Assembly: GCF_014697105.1 (NCBI RefSeq)
Contig: NZ_JACJRF010000001.1
Location: 62,001-126,000 of the forward strand
Direction: 5' to 3'
DNA: 64,000 nt
Origin: Anabaena subtropica FACHB-260
GTDB taxonomy: Bacteria; Cyanobacteriota; Cyanobacteriia; Cyanobacteriales; Nostocaceae
Both the position numbers and the translations under genes were made by a program. Under the pieces are notes generated by a model. That model made no database searches. It was given only the letters and a program-made list of their open reading frames with translations, and was not told where the DNA came from. This document shows, piece by piece, positions 18,005 to 27,746 of this stretch (the first letter of the stretch is position 1; the number at the start of each line of letters is the position of its first letter).

Positions 18005-19897
18005 ATGAATTTTTCAATATATGTATCTGATGTAGTCCAATCAATTTTTCTTAAAAAATACACGACATATTTAAAAATGCCAAAAGCACCACGTAATTTA
18101 TTTAAAACGAATAACTTCTGGAAGGACAACTATTTAATATTGCGAGAATTAAAACATTTTCGCAAAATAGCTGTCCTAGCCGTAATTTTTTCATTTTTAG
18201 CGGCAAGTTTTGAAGGTGTAAGTATTGGTTTTCTCTTGTCATTTTTACAAAAATTGACTACTCCTGACCAACCAATTCAGACTGGAATTGCCGGGATTGA
18301 TATGATTTTGGCTTCTGATATCTGGCCAATTAGTCCTATCTATAGAATATCTTTACTCATCTTGTTAAGTACTTGGATGCGAGCTACATTCAATTATTTT
18401 GGAGGAATTTATTCTGAATCAGCCCAACTTCATTTAGCAGACCGCTTACATAAGCAAATTTTTGAGCAATTACAAGCTTTGAGATTAAGTTACTTTGCTC
18501 AAACTCGTTCCGGTGAACTCATTAATACAATCACTACAGAAATTGAAAGGGTCAAACAGGGTTTTAGCGGAATAGCTTTTATCTTTACAAGAATTCTGAC
18601 AGTTTGTGTGTATTTCGTTGTCATGTTTTTAATATCATGGCAACTTTCGATTATTTCTGTACTTATATTTGCATTGCTAGCAGTAGGATTATCCACGCTG
18701 AATAAACGAGTCCGAGAAACCAGTTTTGGCATTTCTTCTGCTAATGGTCAATTTACAGCTATAGCAGTAGAGTTTATTAATGGGATTCGCACAATTCAAG
18801 CATTCGGAACCCAAGAATTTGAACGTCAGCGTTTTTATAAAGCTAGTGATAATCAACTGAATGCAGCTATCAAAGTTGTTTTGGCATGGACGCTGGTAAA
18901 ACCCATAGCTGAAGGAATAGCTACTACGGTTTTAATTAGTTTAATTGTGATTTCATTCACGAATTTCACACTACCTGTAGCATCATTATTGACATTTTTC
19001 TTTGTCTTGGTGAGAGTTATCCCCAATATTCAAGACATTAATGGTTCATCTGCTTTTCTGAGTACTTTACAAGGCTCGGCAGAAAATATTAAGGCTATTT
19101 TGCAGACTAATAATAAACCTTACTTGAAAAATGGCAAACTTAATTTTCAAGGTTTGAAGCGTTCAATTGATTTAGTATCTGTAGATTTTGGTTATACTCC
19201 CGATCATTTAGTTTTAAATAATATTACGCTGACAATTGAGCGTGGCAAAATGACAGCCCTGATAGGGTCATCGGGTGCTGGTAAAACTACATTAGCTGAT
19301 TTAATTCCCCGATTTTATGATCCAACTGAAGGACAGATTTTAGTTGATGGGCTTGATTTGCAGCACTTTGAAATCAATTCTCTCCGCCGCAAAATGGCTG
19401 TAGTCAGTCAAGATACATTTATTTTCAACACTTCTATCAGAGAAAATATTGCTTATGGTACATCAGGCGCAAGTGAAGCCGAGATTCGGGAAGCAGCTCG
19501 ACTAGCGAATGCGTTGGAATTTATCGAAGAAATGCCCGAAGGGTTTGATACTAAGTTAGGCGATCGCGGTGTACGCTTATCAGGAGGACAAAGACAAAGA
19601 ATAGCGATCGCTCGTGCATTACTGCGAGATCCAGATATTCTCATTCTTGATGAAGCAACCAGCGCCTTAGATTCAGTATCAGAACGCTTGATTCAGGATT
19701 CCTTAGAACAACTTTCCGTGGGGAGAACAGTAATTGCGATCGCTCATAGGCTTTCCACAATTGCCAAAGCCGATAAGGTCGTAGTCATGGAACAAGGACG
19801 GATTGTTGAGCAGGGGAATTATGAAGAACTTCTAGAACAACGAGGTAAGCTTTGGAAATATCACCAAATGCAGCACGATTCAGGTCATTTGGGGTAG
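18005..19897 (+). CDS. hepA: HepA, ABC exporter for heterocyst envelope polysaccharide
   Basis: A 630-residue half-size ABC exporter. The membrane domain spans about residues 50-345 and the ATPase domain 385-620, with Walker A GSSGAGKT (421-428), signature LSGGQ (525-529), Walker B ILILDE (545-550) and the switch histidine in AIAHRLST. HepA of Anabaena is required to lay down the heterocyst envelope polysaccharide layer, and the order hepC-hepA fits. It probably flips or exports lipid-linked saccharide. Two starts are possible: ATG at 18005, or ATG at 18077 (MPKAPRN), which would remove 24 residues. Neither has a strong ribosome site, so the start is uncertain. Confidence 0.85.
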   Translation: MNFSIYVSDVVQSIFLKKYTTYLKMPKAPRNLFKTNNFWKDNYLILRELKHFRKIAVLAVIFSFLAASFEGVSIGFLLSFLQKLTTPDQPIQTGIAGIDMILASDIWPISPIYRISLLILLSTWMRATFNYFGGIYSESAQLHLADRLHKQIFEQLQALRLSYFAQTRSGELINTITTEIERVKQGFSGIAFIFTRILTVCVYFVVMFLISWQLSIISVLIFALLAVGLSTLNKRVRETSFGISSANGQFTAIAVEFINGIRTIQAFGTQEFERQRFYKASDNQLNAAIKVVLAWTLVKPIAEGIATTVLISLIVISFTNFTLPVASLLTFFFVLVRVIPNIQDINGSSAFLSTLQGSAENIKAILQTNNKPYLKNGKLNFQGLKRSIDLVSVDFGYTPDHLVLNNITLTIERGKMTALIGSSGAGKTTLADLIPRFYDPTEGQILVDGLDLQHFEINSLRRKMAVVSQDTFIFNTSIRENIAYGTSGASEAEIREAARLANALEFIEEMPEGFDTKLGDRGVRLSGGQRQRIAIARALLRDPDILILDEATSALDSVSERLIQDSLEQLSVGRTVIAIAHRLSTIAKADKVVVMEQGRIVEQGNYEELLEQRGKLWKYHQMQHDSGHLG

Positions 19898-19948
19898 TTG
19901 TAAACCCTGCTTAACCCACTTTTATTTCACCATACTATATATAAAGCA

Positions 19949-21004
19949 ATGGCTGTTGTAACTCCTGAATTAGACCACAGTCCCTTAGTTGTAGTGTGTG
20001 GGGCAGATGATAATTATGCTAGACCCCTAGCTGTAACACTCTATTCCGCACTGGTCAATTTAGAAAAGGGTTGTACCCTCTACCTCTACATTATTGACGG
20101 CGGTATTACTGAGCAGAGCAAGCAACGACTACAACGAGTTCTCAATGTTGAACACATTGATTTACACCTCAAGTGGATTTCTCCCAGCAATTTGACATCA
20201 CTGAGTCATATAAAAACACCTGATTGGGTATCAGCAGCTACATATCTGCGATTATTAATACCCGATATCCTCCCAGAGCATTTTCAAAAGGCTATTTACT
20301 TAGATGGTGATTTACTGGTAGAGGGTAACTTAAAAAACCTGTGGAACCAGGAAATGGGTGAATATGCCCTACTGGCTTCTACCGATTTTGGTATTCCGTA
20401 TGTATCTTCCAATTTAGGCATCCTCAATTACAAAGAATTAGGGCTAGCACCTCATACGCCTTATTTCAATGCGGGAGTGCTGGTACTCAATTTGCCAAGA
20501 TGGAGAGAGGAAAAGATTAGTGAGAAAGTAATACGCTACTTGAGCGAACATGAAGAATACGTAAGGATGGGAGATCAAGAAGGGTTAAACGCCATTCTTG
20601 CTAATGATTGGGGTAAGCTTCATCCTACGTGGAATGTCATCTCACACATTCTATTTTATGAAAATTGGGAAGACTCAGCCTTTAAAGAAGAGATTCGTCA
20701 TTCAAAGCAAGAAATCATCGACAACGCTGATATCTTTCATTTTGCTGGTGGCTCAAAACCTTGGCAAATCGAGTGTGAGCATCCAGCACAGTTGCAATGG
20801 ATTCGCTATCTCCAAGCCAGTAAATGGTTTCAACCTACAGAAAGTATGGTGTGGTTTAGTAAATGGTTTCTGCAATATTACCCTCGGCAATTTAAAGTCT
20901 TAATGAGGAAATTTATGTTTATCCTGGGACTCGGAAAATCCTGGGAATTATTGAGGGTGTATGTGCGAGAGAAATCTCTCATGAAAATGGAGAGTGGGGA
21001 CTAA
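19949..21004 (+). CDS. Family 8 glycosyltransferase
   Basis: A 351-residue retaining GT-A enzyme of family GT8 (LgtC/glycogenin-like). Visible motifs are VVCGADDNYARPLAVTLYSAL at the N-terminus, the metal-binding DGD in AIYLDGDLLVEGNL near residue 118, FNAGVLVLNLPRWR, GDQEGLNAIL and the C-terminal HFAGGSKPW. LgtC-type enzymes add alpha-galactose or alpha-glucose to a lipid-linked acceptor. A basic C-terminal region could bind the membrane. It starts 50 bases after hepA on the same strand and is likely cotranscribed with it. The donor sugar cannot be assigned. Confidence 0.85.
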   Translation: MAVVTPELDHSPLVVVCGADDNYARPLAVTLYSALVNLEKGCTLYLYIIDGGITEQSKQRLQRVLNVEHIDLHLKWISPSNLTSLSHIKTPDWVSAATYLRLLIPDILPEHFQKAIYLDGDLLVEGNLKNLWNQEMGEYALLASTDFGIPYVSSNLGILNYKELGLAPHTPYFNAGVLVLNLPRWREEKISEKVIRYLSEHEEYVRMGDQEGLNAILANDWGKLHPTWNVISHILFYENWEDSAFKEEIRHSKQEIIDNADIFHFAGGSKPWQIECEHPAQLQWIRYLQASKWFQPTESMVWFSKWFLQYYPRQFKVLMRKFMFILGLGKSWELLRVYVREKSLMKMESGD

Positions 21005-21094
21005 TCAATTCAAAATTACAGAATTCTTGGGGAGTGCTGAGTGGCGATTCCCAGTCCCTAGCCCTCAGCCCCTATTATCCTGGAAAAAATTACA

Positions 21095-22063
21095 ATGAAA
21101 GTCTCAATAATTATTTCTAACTATAACTATGCTCGGTATCTTCCCAAGGCAATTAACTCTGTTCTAGCTCAAAGCTATACAGATATTGAGATCGTTGTAG
21201 TAGACGATGGTTCTCAAGACGATAGCCGTAACGTTATTACCCAACTCCAAGAAAAAACCCCGGATAAAATTAAGGCGATTTTTCAGGAAAATCAAGGTCA
21301 GGGGGGTGCTTTTAATGCCGGTTTTGCAGCTGCTACTGGAGAGGTTATTGCTTTTCTGGATGCAGATGATATGTGGAAACCTGGTAAATTACAGCGCATT
21401 GCTGAAGTATTTCAAACATCGGATGTAGTTGGTGTGATGCACCATTTGGATATCATCGATGGCGGTGACAAGACAATTAACAATACCTCTACCCAGGGGC
21501 CGAAACTGAGTGACGATTTAGCCACAGTTATATTGAAGACAGGAAATGCTTGGTGCTTTCCTCCCACATCTGGACTCGCCTATCGCCGGGAAGCATTGGA
21601 AAAAGTATTTCCTATTGATCCTGTAAAATGGCGCATTTGGGCTGATGGTTGCATTATTTACTGCACAGCTTTCTTAGGCAAGATTAAAACATTACAGGAG
21701 AATTTGGGTTACTATCGCATACATGGTGCTAACAATCACATGAATAATGCGATCGCCAGCTGTGAACAAGAAGCCAAATCCCAAGCTGGCATTGAGATGA
21801 CTAACCAATATATTAATGATTTTTTAGCACGTATTGGTTATTCTGCAAGAGTTGACCTGTCCCGCAACCTCCAATATCGCCGCACAAAGTATTATCAACA
21901 ATCCAAATGGGATCACAGGGAGGTATGGGATATCTCACAGTTAATTTTAGGATGGCCTTTTTACTCTGGACAAGAGCGAGTATATTACCTAGCACGATTT
22001 TTATTCAAAAGCGGCAAATTTTTAGCTCGTCCCATTGTTTATACGGAAAGTAAAACAATTTAG
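21095..22063 (+). CDS. Family 2 glycosyltransferase
   Basis: A 322-residue inverting GT-A enzyme. It starts MKVSIIISNYNYARYLPKAINSVLAQSYTDIEIVVVDDGSQD and has the metal-binding DADDMW motif near residue 89, with the typical HGANNHM block later. It should add one sugar of the polysaccharide repeat. A GGAA stretch precedes the ATG. The gene is one of a run of glycosyltransferases after hepA spaced 20-100 bases apart, so this is probably a single operon. Confidence 0.85.
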   Translation: MKVSIIISNYNYARYLPKAINSVLAQSYTDIEIVVVDDGSQDDSRNVITQLQEKTPDKIKAIFQENQGQGGAFNAGFAAATGEVIAFLDADDMWKPGKLQRIAEVFQTSDVVGVMHHLDIIDGGDKTINNTSTQGPKLSDDLATVILKTGNAWCFPPTSGLAYRREALEKVFPIDPVKWRIWADGCIIYCTAFLGKIKTLQENLGYYRIHGANNHMNNAIASCEQEAKSQAGIEMTNQYINDFLARIGYSARVDLSRNLQYRRTKYYQQSKWDHREVWDISQLILGWPFYSGQERVYYLARFLFKSGKFLARPIVYTESKTI

Positions 22064-22093
22064 TCGTAAATGTGATTAGCCGTTTTGAAAATT

Positions 22094-23068
22094 ATGACTA
22101 TAGATACTAACTCCCCAAATCCATTAGTTAGCGTTATTACACCTACTTATAACCGTCCAGATTATTTGCAAGCAGCGCTGAAAAGTGCTGTACAGCAGAC
22201 ATATCCTCATATTGAAATTATTGTTTGCGACAATTGTAGTCCAGAAAATCCTCAGACACTTGTTGAGTCTTTTCATGATTCGCGCATTCGCTTTTCGCGC
22301 AATTCATCGAACATGGGAATGTTCGCCAACACCATCAAAGCCTTTCAAATGGCGCGGGGAAAATACATCGCCTGTCTGTTGGATGATGATATGTGGGAAG
22401 CAGACTTTCTGGAAAAGCTTGTCCCTCCCTTGGAAGCTAACCCTGATTTAGCTTTAGCTTTTTGTGACCACTACATCATCGATGCCAATGGCAATATAGA
22501 TGATGTTCTCACAGAAGAATATTCCCGTTCATATAAACGAGCTAATCTTCGAGAAGGAATTTACCAACCGTTTTGTCGGATAAGCTTGGTAGATAAATCG
22601 GTATCGACAGCCACAGCTGCTGTAATTCGTCGAGATGCGATCGCTTGGGATACCATTCCCCCTGAAGTCGGTGGTTCATGGGATATATATTTAAACTATC
22701 TTTGTTGTCGCTCTGGTTTAGGAGCTTACTTTTATCCCGAAAAACTGACGCGTTATCGTGTTCATGAACAAACCGATACCATGCTCAGTGGTAAGCGAGA
22801 TGCAAAGGCAAAAATCCGTAAAGCTCAAGCAGATATGTTTTGCTATGAGCAGTTTATGGCTGATGAACGTCTACAGGAACTTAAACCTTATTTTCAGCAG
22901 AAATTAGCTCATATAAGTACAACTTTAGGCATTGGCTTGATGCGTAGTAAAGAGCTAAAAACAGCCCGTTCTTATTTTTGGCGTTCTTTAAAACAAAGTT
23001 TAAAACTGCGAACGATCGCTGGATTGATGCTGAGTTTTACGCCACCAACAATAGCATCTCGATTTTAA
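22094..23068 (+). CDS. Family 2 glycosyltransferase
   Basis: A 324-residue GT2 enzyme: NPLVSVITPTYNRPDYLQAALKSAVQQTYPHIEIIVCDN at the N-terminus and LLDDDMWEADFLEKL near residue 95 as the nucleotide/metal site. The later YLNYLCCRSGLGAYFYPEKLTRYRVHEQTD block is common in capsule glycosyltransferases. ATG at 22094 is preferred to the in-frame TTG at 22085 nine bases earlier. It follows the preceding glycosyltransferase by about 30 bases. The acceptor is unknown. Confidence 0.85.
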   Translation: MTIDTNSPNPLVSVITPTYNRPDYLQAALKSAVQQTYPHIEIIVCDNCSPENPQTLVESFHDSRIRFSRNSSNMGMFANTIKAFQMARGKYIACLLDDDMWEADFLEKLVPPLEANPDLALAFCDHYIIDANGNIDDVLTEEYSRSYKRANLREGIYQPFCRISLVDKSVSTATAAVIRRDAIAWDTIPPEVGGSWDIYLNYLCCRSGLGAYFYPEKLTRYRVHEQTDTMLSGKRDAKAKIRKAQADMFCYEQFMADERLQELKPYFQQKLAHISTTLGIGLMRSKELKTARSYFWRSLKQSLKLRTIAGLMLSFTPPTIASRF

Positions 23069-23151
23069 TCGTCAGATCCCTGACTTACTTGAGAAGTCAG
23101 GGAGTTATAAGCTAATTAAGTAATTTTGCTAGACAAACAGGTATAAATAGA

Positions 23152-24114
23152 ATGCGGCTATCGGCTTGTATCACAACTAGAAATCGTCCCCAAGATTTGG
23201 CAAATTGCCTGCGATCGCTGTGGGATTCTCAGACTAAACCATACTCAGTCATTGTGTCTGATGATTCACCGGATATTGAGATGCAGCAAAAAAATCAACA
23301 AATTGTCCAACAATATCCCCAGACAATTTATATTACTGGCCCTCGTCGTGGGGTTTGTGCCAATCGTAACAATGCAGTTAATGCTACCTCTGCATTAGAA
23401 ACTGATTTGGTTGCTTTTATTGATGATGATATTTGCGTTGAGCCAGAATATATTGGTGGCGCGATCGCTCACTATTTGCAAATGTCACCAGAACAGAGAG
23501 ATTGCACCATTATTTCCGGTATCAGTTATGACACCGACGGATATATAATGGCTCCGGGAAAGTTGTCTTTTCGCGGCTATTTCTGTGCTAGTGATGTTCC
23601 CGAAACTATAGCTATTCATGCTTCTATGTTTCCCCGCCAGTTTTTTGAGCAAGAACAGTGGGACGAAGATATATTTTTTGGCTATGAAGATGCAGAACTT
23701 TGTTTACGCGCCTTGAAGCGGGGATACAATATTCTACCCTGTCCAGAATTACGCGTCCTCAATGCCGGGGGTAATGGCAAAAGTTCTCTGATGGTATCTG
23801 ACATTGGTAAACTAACTAAGTACGAAATTTCTATTGAAGCTGCTAGGCTCTACATTGGCATTAAACGCCATAAAAATTTATTCCCCAATTTCTTAAAACT
23901 CATAGGCTTTTGCTGTGTATACTTCCTGCACATGACAGCATATCTCTACAAACGAGGTTCTCTCAAAGCATGGCCGGAAATTATTCGTCGTTCTCAAATT
24001 CAAAAATTATGGCAACCTTCTCATAACAATTCGCAATTCGCAATACCGCAAGCGGAAGACTCACGCCAACGCAATGCGCAATTAAAAAAACTAGATACAG
24101 CAAGAATTTCTTGA
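23152..24114 (+). CDS. Family 2 glycosyltransferase
   Basis: A 320-residue GT2 enzyme. MRLSACITTRNRPQDLANCLRSL starts the fold, VSDDSPD and the IDDDICVEPEY motif near residue 85 supply donor and metal binding, and FFGYEDAELCLRALKRGY near 175 holds the ED catalytic-base region. A hydrophobic segment around 245-265 (LIGFCCVYFLHMTAYLY) may anchor it to the membrane. It sits 80 bases after the preceding glycosyltransferase gene and 22 before the next, within the same run. Confidence 0.85.
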   Translation: MRLSACITTRNRPQDLANCLRSLWDSQTKPYSVIVSDDSPDIEMQQKNQQIVQQYPQTIYITGPRRGVCANRNNAVNATSALETDLVAFIDDDICVEPEYIGGAIAHYLQMSPEQRDCTIISGISYDTDGYIMAPGKLSFRGYFCASDVPETIAIHASMFPRQFFEQEQWDEDIFFGYEDAELCLRALKRGYNILPCPELRVLNAGGNGKSSLMVSDIGKLTKYEISIEAARLYIGIKRHKNLFPNFLKLIGFCCVYFLHMTAYLYKRGSLKAWPEIIRRSQIQKLWQPSHNNSQFAIPQAEDSRQRNAQLKKLDTARIS

Positions 24115-24136
24115 ACATTCACAGGATATTTATATT

Positions 24137-25282
24137 GTGAAACTAGGTATCGTTACACATAGTGTAATTAAAGGTGATGGTCAAGGACGGGTTAATTATG
24201 AAATTGCCCAAGAAGCAATTCGGCGTGGTCATCATGTCACCTTATTGGCTAGTCAGGTTGCGCCGGAATTACAACAAAGTGAGCAAGTTAATTGGGTGCC
24301 GATTTCGGTTAAACAATGGCCTACGGAATTACTGCGAAATTTGATTTTTGCTTTTACCAGTGCAGATTGGTTGCATAAAAACCGAACACAGTTTGATTTA
24401 ATCAAAATTAATGGTGCCATTACCCGCGCCTCTGGTGATGTGAATGCTGTGCATTTTGTCCATAGTTCTTGGTTGAAGTTTACTTCTAGTAAAGCTCAGA
24501 CAAATTCAGCCAAAACTACACAATCACGCAGATTTTTATACAACTTTTACCAGTGGTTATACACGGTTTTAAACGCAAGTTGGGAAAAAGAGGCTTTTCG
24601 TCGCGCGCGTGTGGTAGTAGCTGTTTCTAGTAGGGTAGCTGAGGATTTGCAAGCCATTGGTGTAGCACCAGAGAAGATACGAGTAATTGTCAATGGTGTT
24701 GATTTGCAGGAATTTTCCCCAGGAAATATCCCGCGTTCTCAATGGGGTCTACCGGAAGGTGTCCCTCTAGCTTTGTTTGCTGGGGATATTAGAATATCTC
24801 GCAAGAATTTAGATACAGTCCTCAAAGCCTTAGTGCAAGTGCCTGATTTACATCTAGCAGTTGCGGGAATTACGGAAGGTAGCCCATATCTTCAGTTAGC
24901 TGAAGACTTGGGATTATCGACAAGAGTGCATTTTTTAGGACTGCGGCGTGATGTCCCAGAACTAATGAAAGCCGTAGATTTCTTGGTGTTTCCTTCCCGT
25001 TACGAGCCTTTTGGCTTGGTGGTGATTGAAGCAATGGCTTCTGGTTTACCTGTGATTACGGCTAGTGCAACAGGCGCAGCAGACTTATTAACACCGGAAT
25101 CGGGGATAGTTGTAGCCGATTCAGACGATGTGGAAGCTTTAGCTAAGGCCATGTTTTTGTTAGGGAGCGATCGCCATCTCAGACAAAACATGGGTCAAGC
25201 TGCCCGCACTATAGCAGAACAACACAGTTGGACAAATATGGCACAGCACTACGTAGATTTATTCGAGGAGTTGAAGCAGTAA
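24137..25282 (+). CDS. Family 4 glycosyltransferase
   Basis: A 381-residue GT-B enzyme: MKLGIVTHSVIKGDGQGRVNYEIAQEAIRRGHHVTLLAS at the N-terminus, VNGVDLQEFSPGN in the linker, and the C-terminal donor site FPSRYEPFGLVVIEAMASGLPVITASATGAADLL with the E-x7-E motif. It starts with GTG at 24137, with AGGAT about 10 bases before. The last base of its stop codon is the first base of the ATG of the next gene, so the two are translationally coupled. Confidence 0.85.
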   Translation: MKLGIVTHSVIKGDGQGRVNYEIAQEAIRRGHHVTLLASQVAPELQQSEQVNWVPISVKQWPTELLRNLIFAFTSADWLHKNRTQFDLIKINGAITRASGDVNAVHFVHSSWLKFTSSKAQTNSAKTTQSRRFLYNFYQWLYTVLNASWEKEAFRRARVVVAVSSRVAEDLQAIGVAPEKIRVIVNGVDLQEFSPGNIPRSQWGLPEGVPLALFAGDIRISRKNLDTVLKALVQVPDLHLAVAGITEGSPYLQLAEDLGLSTRVHFLGLRRDVPELMKAVDFLVFPSRYEPFGLVVIEAMASGLPVITASATGAADLLTPESGIVVADSDDVEALAKAMFLLGSDRHLRQNMGQAARTIAEQHSWTNMAQHYVDLFEELKQ

Positions 25283-26232
25283 TGAAAATTACAGTCATTG
25301 TGCCTACGTACCGCCGAACTAAAGACCTAACACGCTGCTTAGAGTCATTGCAGAAGCAATCTCGACCAGCCGATGAGGTAGTTGTGGTAGTTCGTGATAC
25401 CGATGTGGAGACATGGCAATTTCTGGAGGCGATCGCCCCTTCTCCTTTGCCATTACGTACTACGACAGTGCGCGTCCCTGGTGTAGTAGCCGCTATGAAT
25501 GCAGGGCTAGATATTGCCCAAGGAGACATTATCGCCTTTACAGATGATGATGCAGCTCCCCACAGTAATTGGTTAGCGCAAATTGAACCCCACTTCCTCG
25601 CCGATGAGCAGATTGCTGGCGTTGGTGGCAAAGATTGGGTATATCATGGCGATCGCTTAGAAGATGGTATTTGCCCAATAGTCGGTCAAGTCCATTGGTT
25701 TGGACGAGTAATTGGTAATCATCATATCGGTATAGGACAAGCCCGCGAGGTAGATGTTCTCAAGGGAGTTAACATGAGCTTTCGGCGATCGGCTGTCTAC
25801 GGATTACGATTTGATCAACGAATGCTCGGTACAGGCGCACAAGTCCACTTCGAGATAGCCTTTTGTTTAGCCTTAAGGCGGGCTGGTTGGAAGCTGATTT
25901 ACGATCCCCAAGTGGGAGTCAACCATTATCCAGCCCAAAGATTTGACGAAGACCAGCGCCAAAGTTTTAATCCTGTTGCAGTCACCAACGCCGTACACAA
26001 TGAGACTTTAGCCCTACTAGAACATCTATCACCAACACAACAATTAACATTTTTCCTCTGGGCTACATTGGTCGGGACTAGGGATGCTATGGGCTTTGTA
26101 CAATTTTTACGCTTTTTAAGGCGCGATCGCGCCTTAGCAGGGCAAAAGTTATTAGCAGCTTGGCATGGTCGCTGGCACGGTTGGCGAACCTGGCAAAGTT
26201 CCAACAAGACTCTTTCACTGTGGAGATTTTAA
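25282..26232 (+). CDS. Family 2 glycosyltransferase
   Basis: A 316-residue GT2 enzyme starting MKITVIVPTYRRTKDLTRCLESLQ, with the acidic metal-binding motif in FTDDDAAPHSNWL near residue 90 and VNMSFRRSAVYGLRFDQRM later. The start overlaps the upstream stop (TAATG), which decides it over an in-frame ATG 54 bases earlier inside the neighbouring gene. The next gene starts right after its stop codon. This tight packing indicates a shared role in repeat-unit assembly. Confidence 0.85.
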   Translation: MKITVIVPTYRRTKDLTRCLESLQKQSRPADEVVVVVRDTDVETWQFLEAIAPSPLPLRTTTVRVPGVVAAMNAGLDIAQGDIIAFTDDDAAPHSNWLAQIEPHFLADEQIAGVGGKDWVYHGDRLEDGICPIVGQVHWFGRVIGNHHIGIGQAREVDVLKGVNMSFRRSAVYGLRFDQRMLGTGAQVHFEIAFCLALRRAGWKLIYDPQVGVNHYPAQRFDEDQRQSFNPVAVTNAVHNETLALLEHLSPTQQLTFFLWATLVGTRDAMGFVQFLRFLRRDRALAGQKLLAAWHGRWHGWRTWQSSNKTLSLWRF

Positions 26233-27660
26233 GTGAATCATACTCATACCTTTACAGATAGTTCTTCTACCAGAAACTTGGGTTTGGAAAAGCAACCCCC
26301 ATTAGCTTGGTTGGCGATACTCACCCTAGTATTGTTTTCAGCAGTCTGCATTTTTGGTGGTGCGGCTGGCATTCTCCGCACAGCCTATGTAATTCTTTCC
26401 TTCGCTGTCGGTGCTTTTCTATATGTGCGATACCCCGTACTCTACACAGGTTTTACTTGGTGGATCTGGTTTGTTACGCCGTTTGTGGCTCGTCTAGTTG
26501 ATTATAAAAGTGGTTGGGATCCCACACGTTTTATGTTGGTGTCACAATACTTAGTGACTCTATTAACATTACATACCTTTTTAAAAGAACTGCCAAAATC
26601 CCTGCGCCAAGGTAGTTTACCCTTTGTATTAGCCTTTCTCGGTGTGTTTTATGGCTTTCTCATAGGAGTGATTAAAACAACACCATTCACTGCCGCGCGG
26701 GGACTGTTAGATTGGTTAACACCAATTACTTTTGCTTTTTACCTATTTATCCACTGGCGAGATTATCCACTATATCGCCGTACTCTTGAGCGTACCTTTG
26801 TCTGGGGTGTATTGGTGACAGGAATCTATGGAATTATCCAGTTTCTTAACCCTCCTGAGTGGGATTTATTCTGGTTAGTCAGTACAAAACTAACGAGCAT
26901 GGGTGATCCTGAACCTCTGAAACTGCGTGTTTGGAGTACTATGTCATCTCCTGCACCCTTTGCATCTATGATGCTGGCAGGTTTATTATTGTTATTTACT
27001 AGTAAAAACTTTATCCGTATTCCTGCCTCGGCAATGGGTTATTTAGCTTTCTTGCTCACAACAGTACGCACCTTGTGGGGAGGATGGTTAATAGCTTTTC
27101 TGACTTTTATTACTTCTTTAAAAACGCGCCTGCAAATACGCCTATTTATAACTATTTTAATTATGGCGCTTTGTGTGATTCCATTAACTCAAATAGAACA
27201 ATTTTCCAACACTATTACTAATCGTTTTGAAACTTTTTCTAATATTGAGAATGATGACAGCGCTAAAGTCAGACAAAAAATCTATGAAGATGGTCTGAAC
27301 AGTGCGTTAACTAATGTTTTAGGTAACGGAGTAGGAAATACTTTTATTGTCAATGAAAAGGGTGTATTAGAACCGATTATCATTGATAGCGGCATTCTAG
27401 ATATGTTTTTTACATTGGGTTGGTTTGGCGGTATATTCTACTTGTTAGGTATATTTATGTTATTTACTCAAGCATTCCAATATTCTGAGTATCGCTTTGA
27501 CTCCTTCATGGCTGCGGCTAGAGCTATTAGTCTGGGTATGGTGTCAACACTAGTCGGTAATAGTGGGATGTTGGGAATGCCTGGGATGATTCTTTGGGGT
27601 TTCATAGCTATGGCGATGGCAGGGCATAAATATCACATACATCAACGAATCACAAAATAA
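26233..27660 (+). CDS. O-antigen polymerase/ligase-like membrane protein (Wzy/WaaL type)
   Basis: A 475-residue very hydrophobic protein with around ten membrane segments, for example LAILTLVLFSAVCIFGGAAGI near residue 28 and several between 130 and 310. A larger polar loop near 320-385 contains NRFETFSNIENDDSAKVRQKIYEDGL and a GNGVGNTF stretch, as in Wzy and WaaL proteins. These enzymes polymerise lipid-linked repeat units at the outer face of the cytoplasmic membrane, or transfer the polymer to its acceptor. The GTG start directly abuts the preceding stop codon. It is the last gene of the island and meets a convergent operon after 86 bases. Polymerase fits the context better than ligase. 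Confidence 0.75.
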   Translation: MNHTHTFTDSSSTRNLGLEKQPPLAWLAILTLVLFSAVCIFGGAAGILRTAYVILSFAVGAFLYVRYPVLYTGFTWWIWFVTPFVARLVDYKSGWDPTRFMLVSQYLVTLLTLHTFLKELPKSLRQGSLPFVLAFLGVFYGFLIGVIKTTPFTAARGLLDWLTPITFAFYLFIHWRDYPLYRRTLERTFVWGVLVTGIYGIIQFLNPPEWDLFWLVSTKLTSMGDPEPLKLRVWSTMSSPAPFASMMLAGLLLLFTSKNFIRIPASAMGYLAFLLTTVRTLWGGWLIAFLTFITSLKTRLQIRLFITILIMALCVIPLTQIEQFSNTITNRFETFSNIENDDSAKVRQKIYEDGLNSALTNVLGNGVGNTFIVNEKGVLEPIIIDSGILDMFFTLGWFGGIFYLLGIFMLFTQAFQYSEYRFDSFMAAARAISLGMVSTLVGNSGMLGMPGMILWGFIAMAMAGHKYHIHQRITK

Positions 27661-27746
27661 TAATTCAAAATTTAAAATATACTACGGTTAAGTAGGTAGA
27701 CACAATTAAATATAAACAGGACTTTAGCCTACCCGCATATTATCAA